A stretch of DNA of 64,000 bases from Ignelater luminosus (Eukaryota > Arthropoda > Insecta > Coleoptera > Elateridae), in NCBI GenBank assembly GCA_011009095.1, contig VTPC01091013.1, forward strand, positions 40,196 to 104,195, written 5' to 3'. This document shows, piece by piece, positions 48,503-61,866 of this stretch. Both the position numbers and the translations under genes were made by a program. The notes under the pieces are model-generated. The model saw only the letters and a program-made list of their open reading frames with translations. It was not told where the DNA came from and did no database searches. Every line of letters begins with the position of its first letter. Within the stretch, counting starts at the first letter, position 1.

Positions 48503-49085
48503 CAGGGTGTTGCATTTAAGATGAAGACACCCCCATATTTTCGCTAATTGAAGGAGTACATGTTTGAGTTTTTGCACAGTAATACAGATTGATGAATGAC
48601 ATTTTTAAGATAACTCAAATTAGTTATGAATTTTAAACTCAGCCAACTACGACTTCCCAAACAGGGTCAATTCTCGTTATTTTGCTTCGCATTGGAGATA
48701 TAGATATCTAAAACAGTTACTAGAAAAAGTTGTTTAGAATATTATTTTAATCGCATTTTTAATTTTTTTCGTATTTTAGTCCATGCGCACAATATTACAA
48801 GTTTAGTTTTCAAATAGAGTGCCATGGAAACTAAAAACACTATTAAATTGAAAACGTCAAATTTGACTACACGCCAATCCTTCAAGTCAAACTTGAGGTT
48901 CCTTTCTTTCATTTCTCATCTGTCCCCATAAATAGAATTTTAACGAAGTATGGTTGGACATCTTAATGCCCTAAGAATGGGACCATCACAGCCAATCTAT
49001 CTACCAGTAGAAATACGATCCAGGTATTGCACCATTGGACGAATAAAATATGAAGGAACTCCATTTGTTGTCAGTTAAACGTGAT
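48503..49085 (-). mobile_element. 3' end of a DD41D-type element
   Basis: The TA-preceded CAGGGTGTTGCATTTAAG at 48503 is an insect transposon terminus. On the minus strand it lies downstream of the transposase fragment at 48880-49085, where the element's 3' end would be. The 5' end was not found. Confidence 0.55.
48880..49085 (-). pseudogene. DD41D-type transposase fragment
   Basis: Reading the minus strand gives QQ and then GVPSYFIRPMVQYLDRIST, GR-stop-IGCDGPIL, and after a frame change SNHTSLKFYLWGQMRNE. These correspond to the family's FQQDGAPPHF...QYLDR..PGRWIGR.GP and SPDLTxLDFYLWG blocks. The catalytic residues are lost: Asp-Gly is disrupted and Asp is replaced by Lys in SLKF. It has two stops or shifts in about 70 codons. 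It is clearly the same broad family as 42616-43222. Confidence 0.65.
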
Positions 49086-52000
49086 ATGGCACTAGAATAT
49101 AGTGTTCGAATAAAAATATCCGATTTAGCTACCACAAGAGAAGAAAATTAGCAATACTACCACACTATATGTATGCTCTAACGCGATTAGAGAAAAGAAC
49201 AAGATGAGTTTTGTGTGGGTTAGGAATAAGAGAGAGAAGAACGTACGCCTCACATTCTAACTAGAGAACATAGAGAAGTAACGAGCATCCTGTTTGAAAC
49301 ACACCGCATAAATTGTTAAATGCTTTACTATAGATTTAAAACGAGTAATTAGATAGTACGAGATTCTCAGTTTATTAAACTTAATATGGATGATTTTGTT
49401 TGTTTATGTAGCTATCTAGTCACGCCCAAGGCCGCCAAATGAATTCAGTCTGGTGCATAAATAACAAGTTTCCGTTTATTAAAAGATGACCAGTTTACAA
49501 ACTTTCTAAGAGTGTAAACCAGGGTAATTTGAGTTAAATTTAAAATTAATTTTAGCAAAATGCAGATTCTACACAAGAACAATTGTTGAATTGTTAATAA
49601 ATAAAACCATGAATTATCACTTAAAATTAGATCAATTGAAAAGTGGAGTTGTAAGTGTGAACGTTTGAATACAGATTTATCATTCCCACGATAGTCAAGT
49701 AGGATTTAAAATAGAAAAGCCTAGTAGCTATCAAAGACTGTTGATACCTACATGATTTAAATTAACACGATACTCGAAAATGGAAAAAGGATGTAAAAAT
49801 GTTTCAAAACAGAACTTCATGTTTAAGTTGTAACGTATGCATGCATGCACATCAATTCGTTTATGTTGTGTTTACGAAGTTTTATTTATGTGTGTTCCTC
49901 TTTAAAACAATCCATTTGTCAATCGAAACTAGAGTTAAGACAGTCAAAGCTTTTTACTACAAATATGCTGCTTTTTATAGACGTACTGAAAAAGTTTATT
50001 TCAAATTACAAGTAACAATAACATTCAATTTAACATTTGTAACTACGTTTACGAAACACGTACCGATGTGAGCTTACCTTATCGAAAACTGATATGATAC
50101 CGATCTCTATTCATGAGAAGCTGGTATTACCAAAATGCTACGCGTGCCACGATTTTATTTTATATCTTTTCTTCCCCTGTTTGAATTACCTCGAAAAATA
50201 CTATTAGCTGATAGTGCAACGACAATCTTCATCCAACTATACATAATGAAGTAATTAATGTTATTTATGTAGTGCAACATTTTTCTGAACACAGATCTTG
50301 TGCACGTTCGATAATAAATACTATGAGCACTTAATAAAAAACTTGGTTCTTTCTCAGGATTTTCCAATAACAAAGGGCTGCCCATAGAAAGTAATCACGG
50401 AAGATTTGAATTCTAGAAGGTAGCTCCGGCTCTTTTGTTTCCGTTCTTATTTTCCTTAGCCAAGGGCATTGGATTGGGACCAAAACAGACACACAGCGAA
50501 CTTCCCTAGAGGCAACTTAGTACCGCCATTAAGCTCGCCCTAACAGAAAATTGCATCGGTTTTAGGTGGGTATAGGTAAGCATCCTCTCACCATGCGAAA
50601 ACAACGCATTAGGACTAGAGAAAATACGACTAAAGGAAGAATTTAAAAGTTTAGTGTTGATTTGAACAAATAAGAGTTTTAGTTGGCGCTGCCATTAGGC
50701 AGGTGAGATTATCCCACCCGAATGACGACCATTAGGGGATTCTGAAGTGCACTCCCGTAATTGCAACATCTTCCCTGTCTCCAAGAGCCCCAATGCCTTC
50801 CAGGCTGGATGGATAAATCAATACACTTGACTCATGAAAACACGTTCGTTTGCGACAAAATGAAGCCTTTTTGCCGTTTGTGTCAGATAAGGGTCATAAA
50901 TATGGCGAACATTTTTTGCTACCCAGATACCGGGGAGCGAAAAAGCGAGACTCATTTGCGGATCTATTTTTAGTTATGTAAATTGTATCGTAGATATAGC
51001 ACAAAAAAACATTTAAAGAACTTTTATTGTGTGAAAAACTCCAGTTATCATTATGTCTGTAAAATAATTTTTAAAATAAATTAACCTGTAGTATACTTGC
51101 TTCTTTTGTGAGAACAAATTAGAAGTCAATTGCGGGCCTTCTAATTTCTGAAAATAATAAGTTTATTAAAATTCCTGAATAAATTGCAAAATAATTATGA
51201 AACGAAAGAATGACAGTTAAGGGCATGTTTCCAACGAATGACGCATTCATTAATTCGAAATAAGTGTTGGTGACACACTAATTACCCAAATTTTAGTATG
51301 CCACGAATTACAGAACGTTCAAGAGCACCCGAAAAGTTTGTTAAATGAGCGTTGATACTTATGTACTTATATTTTCCCATCTCGCATTTCCTAAATATTA
51401 AGCACAACTACATCTTGAACTTTCGGTTACTGAAAGAGAAGTGCACTCACATTTTCGCTACACTGGCTAGGGAACTCCGGAATAGTGCTCAATGGTCATT
51501 TGTCACGCACTTGACCACCCCATGTTTGAACAAGCTAAATTTCCCGAACCACGCTTATTCTCTGTCCATTTTAAACAAACCCTCGAGAAACAGAACAGCG
51601 TACGCAGCCTCAGTTACTCAAAAACATGTAGCGTAATATTTTGAATTCAACAAAAAAAAATTACTGTATTCAGGTAGAAGGCGATAAACAACAGGTTAGT
51701 GACCTGATATTTTGGCAAGGACAATAAAATTATAAATCATTTTAAATTCTATTTCATTTAACAACCTTAACAGAAAAAGTTTCTTTGTAAATTCAAGGTA
51801 GGAGAAGGAATCCCAGATGTATTAAAATTGCTGGTGTTTTCGTTTTACTAAGGTTTCCCTTTATTTTCTTGTCACTTGACTAACATTACAAACCCTCCAT
51901 AAAACATCAAAACAGATCGAATTCACAGAATAGAACTTGGCTAAACTTATCAAACTTGCATGATCTTCCCCGGAATAGTGTGGTTTGTTAGAACCGAAAA

Positions 52001-52529
52001 CTACCATCAAAACGTGCCGTGATTCTAAATTGCCACGTTCTTACAAGGAAGCACAAGGATAAAGGGAACAATTTTTGCTGTGATTGTACGTTAAGAAGCC
52101 CAACCTCAATGGGAATGATCTGCTAGAACCTGAAAGTGCAACCGAAACGAAAACAATCTTGCTGCAGACTGCAATTTTTAGTTGGGAAGTTTTTACTTCA
52201 ACTGGAGCGATAACATTCATTGTCTTCGCGAAATGAAAGTTACAAAATGATACGCTTCATTGTTGTGGGAGTTTATCCCCAGTCAGCGTTGTCCTTTGTG
52301 TTACGCACAAATGCTCCTGTAAACTGCTCGCTCGTTATCAGTAGAAAGGGAAATTTCAGGTAATAAATGACGTATATGATATCCTAATTTTCACTTTTAT
52401 TTATCAAAGACAAAAAATTCTGCAATTCATTTTGGCCACAACTACAAATCTCACATTAAGACAAAATGTGTAAAAAAAGAAAATAAAATGGTCTTTCAAC
52501 GTCTTAAAAGTTTTTTTGTTCCTTTTTAT
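49086..52529. other. Intron sequence, no feature recognised
   Basis: AT-rich except for a GC-richer part at about 50400-50980 with no readable homology. Open frames at 49799-50071 and 51352-51636 lack family signatures or splice support. Confidence 0.45.
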
Positions 52530-52640
52530 TGTAATTGTCCGTTCTAATGTGTCTCAAGTTACTATCTACCACGCCCATTCATCTCAGCTTGGGTCTTTCT
52601 AGCTTTCTTTGGTTTCCGCTTCCCATTAGACTTTGATAAT
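52530..52640 (-). pseudogene. Possible LINE ORF2 C-terminal tail
   Basis: The minus strand reads LERPKLR-stop-MGVVDSNLRHI. This resembles the GRPKLRW-D-V--DLR block that closes RTE/CR1-type LINE proteins and recalls the GRPKTRW block of the fragment at 3142-3600. Only about 35 codons are readable, with one stop at the expected Trp, so this stays tentative. Confidence 0.4.
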
Positions 52641-55600
52641 GGTCTACAAGACCTCTTTTTCCATAAGCATTGCGTGACTTGTTCGTTTAGTTCATCTCAT
52701 TGTCGTTAAAAAGCCTATATAATACAAAGCTGTCCTTTCTCTTGAAGGTTTTTTTGTGAAATGGAACAACTTAATTTTCATGTGTGATACTCTTTATACT
52801 ATTAGAAAATAACTCTGAGCTTTCTAGTATATTTCTATAAAAATAAAATTAAAAAAGATTTTCTCTTAATCATTTTGGAACTGAAGCAATTAATTGACAA
52901 AAAAAATTATTTCACGATTGCTCTCTCTCTCTTTTTTATTTTGATTATGATGATGACAAACGGGTTCAGTGTTATATTCAATTATTTTACAAGCAGAATA
53001 ATAGATTTTGCAATAGTTGTCTATCTGAAAATCTGTCGTGACGAAAATTCTCTCTAGACTAGTTTCATAATTTGATTTCAGTTAAGAGAATAAATTTTTA
53101 ATGCGTTAGACTGTTCCGAAATCAGTTAGTAAACTGCTAATCTTTGGTATGTGCGATCCTGTTAATCAGTTTAACTAAAGTATATACTCCTGTTATGTTA
53201 ACTTGGCTCACCAGAAATCAGAATATTAGATACGAATATAACTCTGACGTTGTTACAAGTGTTATGGTGTTTTATTTTGTGTTTACGTGTGTGCTTCAGC
53301 TTTTATTCTTATGTAATTGATCACATGAAGAGTGTGCATTGTATAAAGTATTTGTTTCTCCTTGTTGTGTCTTCCATACTGACTTGCCAAAGCCTCTTTA
53401 ATTGTTCCAGTAATCAACTGTATGTAGGGTCTTTCAGTTAATTTTCTTCATTCATGGTTTAAACAAAACTAACAACAAACTGTAGCCAGCTGAATCTAGC
53501 TGATGAATTCGTCCTTTTGACTTTTGGTGGTCGACAAGAGTTATCGACGAGCGACAGGAGCTACGAGTCACATTGAGTCTCGAGCATCTCATATCGACTT
53601 TGTGAGTTACTCGCCAGTCTAATGGTCGTTACTAGTCGAGTCGAGACTTCACTGGACTCGACTTAGTTAGTAAACACATACTTTACATTGAATAAAGGAA
53701 AAATGATTTTCATCGCCTTTTTAATGTTAGGAGATGGAGAATGGTTGTTCTGAACAGTAACTGACTTTCTGAATAGACCTCGTATAGCAATGTATTAATA
53801 GATACTATCGCTTCGCACATAAATAAGTCCTCCTACAATAAAACTTGTTGCTATAACATCTAGAAAATATTTATAAGGAGTATGTTTAGAATAGAATTCT
53901 CCAATAAGTATGTTATCAATGATGAAAGTTGATATTAAGATCAACTCGCGACTGATATAATTTTTGATTACATATGTAAAGCTATAAATGTTAAATCAAC
54001 AGACAGACAATCTTTCCCTTATTAAATTTATTTTAGATCTTTTAGTATTTTTGAAGGATTTGTTATCATAATTATCAAGTTTACATAAATTACATTTAAG
54101 AAATCGCGTCACAAAGAAAAGAAGAAAAATTAAAAATATACAAGCATGCTTCAATGAGTGTAAAAGAATCCTCTTCGTGCAAAATTAATGGAACGTTCTA
54201 GATTTCAAATTACGAACTTCCAATCTTTCTCTTATAATTAAAATAAAAAGGAAACCCAAGATCAAAGATTGCATTCTACTAAATGACAAAGGTGGATATT
54301 TTAATAATTAAGGAACTTCCATTCAGAAATGATTCCAATCCAGCATTTAAGAATTTAAATTATGACATCAAGTTTTCTTTATTGAGATTTACATTGGAAC
54401 TGAAAATGAAAATGAACCTAAAATCTAACGTAATTATTAGAAGATCTTAAATTGCCGAAAAATAGAAATTCACTAAAAACATATTTCCAATAATACTGTA
54501 CTGTGTTGAAACAAGTAAAGAAATTTCAAAAAACTTTATAATTTTGGAAAGGTTTTTGTCAAAGTACCATCATAGGAAGGAAAACTTTTATTAAAGTTTT
54601 GTTTCAAATGGAAATGTTGAACCTTCTCAGTAAAAGTTAATAAGTGGCAAAACCACCCGGAAAAGTTTAAACTTTAAACAGTTATCTTTATAATTATCCA
54701 GAGAAAGCCAAAGTTGATTTTAAATGTGCTTTACTGTAATAAAACGTATTTTACGCACAAAGCCAGAGAACGTTAACCAAGTCATAGTAATAGGTTCATG
54801 TCAGTAAAACTTTTTTATCCTATCAACTACTTTTACTTCGTAGAATTATTCATAGTAAAACTAAAAATTATATTAGCCGAATTCTCATCTCATTGCATAT
54901 TCATTGAAACTTTTTTTGTTTGACAAACGTGCTCAGTATCTAAATACAATTTTTTACGTAATACATGAACATCAAGTTTCCCTTATGCAAAAAAAATAGA
55001 ATTTGCCCATTTCAAATAACAAAAAAAGTTGGTTGTCGTTACAAAGAGCAATTTGTTTAAACCTCTATAATATTATTAGGTAGTCAATTTTCTTCGATAT
55101 ACCATTTTGCATTTGTATGACAAAATCTTCTGTTTTTCTCAAGTTTCTAACAGCCGTCCACATAACGTTTGTTATTAGATAATGAAGGAAGTATAATGTA
55201 GTTGTGAACACAAACGTTCTAGTTCAATAGAATCCCTAAGAATAGGAAACGCGAATCCAATTTAAAATAACTAAATAAAATGAACATTACACATCAGCAA
55301 GTAGGACAGTAAGCCTTCTCCACGCCAGCATGTCAATCGCGGACAAGCGTCACACCTGCGGTCTGGCTTCTTTGCGCTTTCTTTTAACCCTCTTGAAGTA
55401 GAAATCAGTGTGGTTGGCCGCGGGACTACCAGTTGGAGTCACTTTTATTCGATAATCTTAAGAGAGTTAAATGTTAATATAATTCGGGCTGCGCCCTTTA
55501 ACGAACTTTACCTTTTTACACCTGATTTTGCTCAAGGTTAGGCTTCTCCCTCCAAGATTCATTTACGGATCGGACTCACCTGCGGTGGTCCGAGATCGGT

Positions 55601-58600
55601 CTCTGTCCTCTATTAGCTTTCTTGAGGAAGATAAACACAAATACGAATCGAGCTGCGATGGCCCAAAATTGGGCCTTCTTAAGAAAGTAAGCCTGAACAG
55701 GGGTCGCGCTACGCTACGCCCTGGCATGAGTCACTTACGGTGGTCCAGGGTCAAGGTTGAACAACGTGACGATAATTTCTGTACACTGACTAGTTTTAGT
55801 TGAGAGCTAGCCATGCAGAAAGACAATTACAGCACTTCAAGCAAGTGCGGGACAAACAAAACGGAGAAAAGTGGGTGTTCTGTGTTGTTAATGCCACGTG
55901 TAACAAACATCGAGGCAGCAAGAAAACAAAATCATATTTGTGTCAGAACTTGAAAAACAGAGATTTTCATGATTTAGTAGCATTTAAACAAACATTAAAG
56001 CTTTGAAAAGTCTCTGAATCAAGGGTGGGCAACCTGAGCGTCCCAAAAGACCCCGGGTGCACTTGGTTGCCCATCTCTGCTCTTAGTTGTCAATGACTTA
56101 CCTCTACTGCTGTCATCAGTTTTCTAGATAGTAAGAGATCTTCAAGAAAAAGACAAATATGAAATGTGTACATAACAAATAATATTTTGCTGCGATTCTA
56201 GAAAGTTAATTTACAGTCCACTAAAATTCTCCAATACAATATTCATTGGCGACGAGGATAGGATATCCGAAAGTCTAGTAATTTAACACCATCTATACTT
56301 CTTACCTTCGCGAAACAATCTTACTCCATAACTAGATGTATAAGATGTCCCGCTGTACTCCAGATTATTCGGAAACTATTCAACATCTCTTTGGACATTC
56401 AACAGTACGTGCGTGTTTTGATTTTCTAATTGTAAAATACTCAAACGTGATTTGTCGTCATACTAGCCAATTTCTCCAATTTGACCTATGACGCAAACCC
56501 TGGGTTGATTTGAATGTTCCGAAGAATGATCTAATCAAATTCCATCATGACATATTATTTAATGGTGCTCGAATAATCAAGTCTAAAACGTCAAACGAGA
56601 CACCTTGTACGATGTGTAAACAAAAATGAAACTTTAGAATATTAGATGATGTATTTTATTAAACGAATAGTATTAAACGACATCTTAAAAATCGACCAAA
56701 GAATTTCCATTGTATTTTCATTACAATAGGTGCTAACTGTAGAGATAACAAAACTTCTAGATTGAGCACCATACATTTCGTTGCTGATACCAAATTTTGC
56801 AGTGGTAAGATAAACATACCATGGAAGATATTGATGTCAGTCCTCTGCAGTTGTTTCAAGATTAATTTGTCATGTACCGACATTGAGTTGGTCGTGATAT
56901 ACTCAGACATTGACAAAAAGTCAACTAACCAACAGAATGTCGTACTTACGTGTATTAAGTTTAGCAGCCATTTTGAAAATCTTTGATTCTTAGCAACATT
57001 AGTTACGTTAGCTCAATCTAGACAACCCGTTTTAAGAGAAAATCTCAATTATGGACTGCTAAAGGTGAATTCATTTCAATTCACATCAAAATTCATACAG
57101 TTCTTATGTTTATACTTATACTTACCTATATAGCACATTCGATATTATTTTTTTGTGTTTGAGTTATTTAAATCTGAGTCTAGCTGAGTTGATCATAAAA
57201 CCGTCAAACAAATCTTGTATTAGCAAACGTTACAAACGTAGGCAACAAGGTAATAAATAATGCTCACAGATACATAAATGAAAACTCACCAAGTTTGAGT
57301 TATTTAGTTGTTCAAGGTGTACGCTCGAATAAAAATCTTTTAGTAAAAGGAAATGGCTAATCCCATGAAAACGAAATATTTACAAAGAAAGGCCTTGCTC
57401 TAATTAATGGCTTCTATCAATATTGAACTAATGTTTGTCATTCCAGTTTCAGTATTTTCTCACTGTTAATCTACATCAAAGGATTGCTGATACAGGTAGG
57501 TTATGGGATGGGTAGTTTTATTAGACTGTTAATGATTTAATTATTTAAAATCTTTCACAAAGGTAAACAAGGTGAAAATAAAAATATTTTTCTGGGAGAC
57601 GCTTTAATTCCTTTTTATTAAAAAAATCGTAATAATAACGATTAATATTTTCCAAGCGAAAAAGATTTGTTTAAAAAGCAGTTGAGAACAGTCTGGTACA
57701 CTCTCAAAATGGCGATTAAGGAAAAGTTGAACGATCTAAAACATTTAAGCTGCGTTTTTGTGCGACATCACAATATCTCTGGAAAAGCTTTTAAAGATGC
57801 ACACGGCGTCCACGTCCGTCAGATGTGCAAGAAATTCGCGTTTCAGTCGACGACACCCTCACTGCATGCAAAAGCCAATTGTAGAAAAGGTAAAACTTAA
57901 CGTCCGTCGTCTAAAGTATGTAATTAGAACTAACACGTCTGTCCGTTTTCTCGACTGCAGTATTTTGTTGCTAATGTTATCAGACTGTAACTTGGCTATT
58001 TAGGAACGAGCCAGTTTATGTGGTAATATAAAATCAAATAATTCTTTTATATTCAGCTCATGAACGCCGACAATCGGAGTACCGGGCAATATATTTATTT
58101 AATTTTTATCGGTCTCCATGCAATTCACATTTTACAGCGGAGCGGTCTCATTGGGAGCGGATATCGCATTACAGCCAGACTATTTGATAATGAACACTTC
58201 TATCTCATTTACATTGTGAGCGCAGGTCCAATTTATGTCCTGGACTAGCAAACTTTACATTATTGCAGACTTTTAATACTATAATGTTAACCCAATTAGT
58301 TTAGTTTATTTGCCGTATTACACAACCGCATAAAAATAATGAAATACTCTACTCGTATATAATTTACAGTACAACTTCCCCCTTAACGGTGCATGTTTCT
58401 AGAGCCACTTTCAAAGAAAAAGTTAATTACTATTTGCAACCCTAGAATGAACTCGACCTAATTTCGCGAAAAGATTTACGTACGATACCTTCGCTCCTAC
58501 AGTTTTAATGGTGAAATGTAGATTTTTCCAAATTACACACGATTTATGACTTTGAGTAAATACCACAATTTAAAACTTTTCAGTTCGGTATACTATCGCT

Positions 58601-61278
58601 GTGTTATGTAATTTATAAACTAATTAGTATCCATTGTTGTTGATGTTGATAAACAACATGGCGGGTATGAAATATGTAAACTTTTGTGCCCTATTATAAA
58701 AAATATTGTTATCAACAAAATATAAATTAAGAAAAGTAATTTGCTGTTATTTTTGTCGCAGCTATGTAAATATAATATAATGGAAATTATTCGACTTCCT
58801 AAAGGAATTTTATATCAGCAACTCTGCTCAAACAGATTTGATATTATATAATACGAAACACCAAATACAAGACTCTAACAATGCCTTCCTGTATCTATTT
58901 TTATGTTGTGATCGGTCTTATTACATAATATACAAATTTTCCAAATATACGAATAATTTTGTCCTATACTGTACATTTAAAACGAAGCAGTCTGTGAATA
59001 CAATTTATGCTATTATTAAATCTATTAGTATTATTTTCTGAAATGATCAAAAATAAGTAATACTTCCCAATAAACAAAATTCGCAACAGAGCACAATACA
59101 ACAGAAATTTAAGATACAGTTATGTATAATAACCAAAACAAGCAAGAAACAAAAGACTTGGTTAATTTTATTTCATTCCTATCTAATTTAATTAAAAGTT
59201 GCAAACACCCCATAACTGTAACACTAAATTAAAGTTCAAAGCACCTTCACATTTTATTGTGGAAAAATTTAATGAAGAAAAACGTACATTTATATTATCT
59301 CAAACAACATTCAACTTTTCTTTATTTATTTTCGTTTAGGAAATATACTGAAATGTAGTGATCAATCACTTTTCATTGTAAACAGAAAAACTTGTTACTA
59401 ATAAATTTTTTATTTGAAAAAAAATTGAATTTGCTTTTAAAACTCGACGTTTTCATTTGGGCTGTTTTGTTAATTTAAAGGTTTTGAAATTAAATATTTG
59501 ATTTTACTATAAACATTAAAACTTCGAATTACGTGATTTATGTACTATGACTTTACGTCAGGAAAGCAGAAGCAAAATTGTGCAAAACAAAACATTCATC
59601 CAATTAAAACAAAAGGTGCCAGTGCACAATAATTTGTACCAGTTCACCATAATTTAAGTGAATAGCGGCGTAAATCTTAATTTTGTTAAATTAAAAATTA
59701 AAATTATTATTCGCTCATAAATATCTAAGTAGACTTGTCTTGTGTTTCATTTTTCTAATTAAATTACTGTAGCAGCCTAATTACTTGAGAAAACTCCCAA
59801 CAATGCTCATAATTTCTTTTCATTATCCATTTCAAACACTTAAGTCTAATAAGAACAAATTTTTTTGATAATATCATCACTCATGCATATGATACAGGTG
59901 TGTGCCAAAATAGCGGCACTATTACCTTTTGAAGTTCTGAAATATTTCAAAATTTGTAAAACTAACCTCAAACTATAATTTTTTGATGGTCACGTAGCGG
60001 TCATCAAAATTCAAAATAATTCTGGAACTGGGTCAACAGATTCCTGAAGGTGGCAATCAAAAATTTTAGAGAACTTTTTTAAAAATTCAAGGATTTTAAG
60101 GAAATTTGATCAGAATCAGGATCAAAACCTTCTAGAAATGCTTATCTTTAGAAATCTTCAGGCCTTTCGATTTAAATAGAATCTTGCGTGTTAGACAATA
60201 AATGTTTGGATATTTACTTTGCTTTGATTTGCTCTTTCGCAATGTCTTTTTTTATGTTGACTAAAACACTTTAGTATTCCAAAACAGTTTTGGCACCGTT
60301 ACTTTGGTCTTTGAGCTCTTCAAAATGCCAATCGAGCGGTTGTGCAGTCATTCTGACAGTTGAAATGAGTTTTTCTTCAAAAACCAACACAGCACAAACA
60401 TCTTTAAAATTTTTAATTTCATATTTTTGACTCTTTTTTGTAAACGAAACGATTTTTCTGCCAATACCTTTAACAGGTACATTCACAGTAAACTTAAACA
60501 TAATTAGTATGTAAAATTATGGCGTAGGATATGTAAAGCTTTAGTGCACAGAGGAAGAGCCGCGTTTCTTTTAACTGAATAAAACGGGAAGACTAAAAGA
60601 TGCAGAGTTCTTTTTCAAAAGTTTCGCTACGCTCTCAAGAGAATTTTCAAAAGTCACCCTAAATTCGTAAGACCTTTATTCCGTCAAAACTTACGTTCTT
60701 CTATTTTGATTACTTTGCCATTTTCTTTTCACATTCGAAAGCGAGTAAGTCAAATCAACATAAGCAGATGCATTCGATGAATCAACATAGCATCCATAAT
60801 AAGCGGACGCGTGGCCTCAGCTTCAGTTGTGACTTTTATCAGAAATGACTTTTTAGTAGTCAGCTTTCTGTATTTATTCTTTATCTTATTTACTTTCCTC
60901 TCTATTGATATTGGTAGACATTCTTTGATCATATGGCTAAGATGCATTTGTGTTTCAATATAATGTGTTACAATCGAGTACGTGCGTGTCTACAATGCTC
61001 ATGTCTAGGTAAAAATCTTCTTAATTTTTACGTTAATTTTTAGAATTCATTTTCTTGCTTCTAGTTTCTTCGACCAGCTTAGTTTGTCAATAGAACCAAG
61101 TAGTACAATTACAATATGACAACCTGGCAGCACAAACCAGCTGTAGGGTGTTATCGCAAACAAGCTCAAACCCTGACTGTTGACCAAAACGTATGATTTC
61201 AAAGCTGTACACGAGGAGTGCTCACCCCCCTTTTATTGTATTTTGTATGCGAGCAAGACAATGTCAGTGGTTACGTCT
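52641..61278. other. Intron sequence, mostly AT-rich
   Basis: No gene was identified. Items seen: a cluster of GAGTC/GACTCG strings at 53530-53665; a GC-richer segment with two overlapping unrecognised frames at 55528-56006; a hairpin of GGGCAACC/GGTTGCCC at 56027-56072; and unrecognised frames at 57667-58248 and 60271-60501 (minus). Confidence 0.4.
56020..56080. repeat. Short palindrome with hAT-like end sequences
   Basis: CAAGGGTGGGCAACCTG and, facing it, GGTTGCCCATCTCTG form an inverted pair (arms 56027-56034 and 56065-56072 perfect). Both resemble hAT transposon termini (CAGAGATGGGCAAC type). No 8-base target duplication was recognised, so this may be a collapsed element or chance. Confidence 0.35.
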
Positions 61279-61465
61279 CACAGTGGTCGGAAATGACGAA
61301 AAACCGGTCAAAACTAAATAACTCTCAGAATTGTTTAAATATTTTGTATATAAGATGTTGTTGGCATCTCTGCTATCCAAAATCCAAAAAAATGGAAATT
61401 ATTTTATTTATTTATTTGTTTTAGCAACGAAATTTAAAAATTTCGTATCTGAATTCGTACATTCC

Positions 61466-61791
61466 GTCTGTCTGTTGGTCTATTGCCATGTTGCCGTAAC
61501 TCTACAGGACATGTTATATTTGAAATCAACTTAGAATCTTCTCCTGATTACAGATACATAATCGGTATTTCGATATCCCGAATAGTTTTCGAGATAATCA
61601 AAATCGAAGATGGCGATTTTTCGGCATAGTCTGTCTGTTGGTCTGTTGTCATGTTGCCGTAACTTTACAGGACATGTTATATATGAAATAAACTTAAAAT
61701 CTTCTCCTGATTACAGATACATAATCGGTATTTCGACATCTCAAATACTTTTCGAGATAATCAAGATCGAAAATGGTGATTTGTCAACATA
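61466..61791 (+). repeat. 163-base tandem repeat, two units
   Basis: Unit 1 (61466-61628) and unit 2 (61629-61791) both begin GTCTGTCTGTTGGTCT and run through TACAGGACATGTTATAT and CTCCTGATTACAGATACATA. They are aligned without length change, with scattered substitutions. Confidence 0.9.
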
Positions 61792-61866
61792 GTGATATAT
61801 GATATTGACTTAGTTTTAAACAAGGGACATGCATGAGGTGTACCGATTTTTTTGAAACTTGGTATA

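Noticed and set aside
57667..58003. Two overlapping frames in locally GC-richer DNA
   Set aside because: No recognised family and no consistent splice structure.
58060..58248. 62-codon hydrophobic frame resembling a membrane protein
   Set aside because: A weak likeness to cytochrome oxidase subunit III was considered but the motifs do not align; no splice or start context.
60271..60501. 76-codon minus-strand frame with protein-like composition
   Set aside because: No family recognised and no flanking element; left unannotated as a gene.
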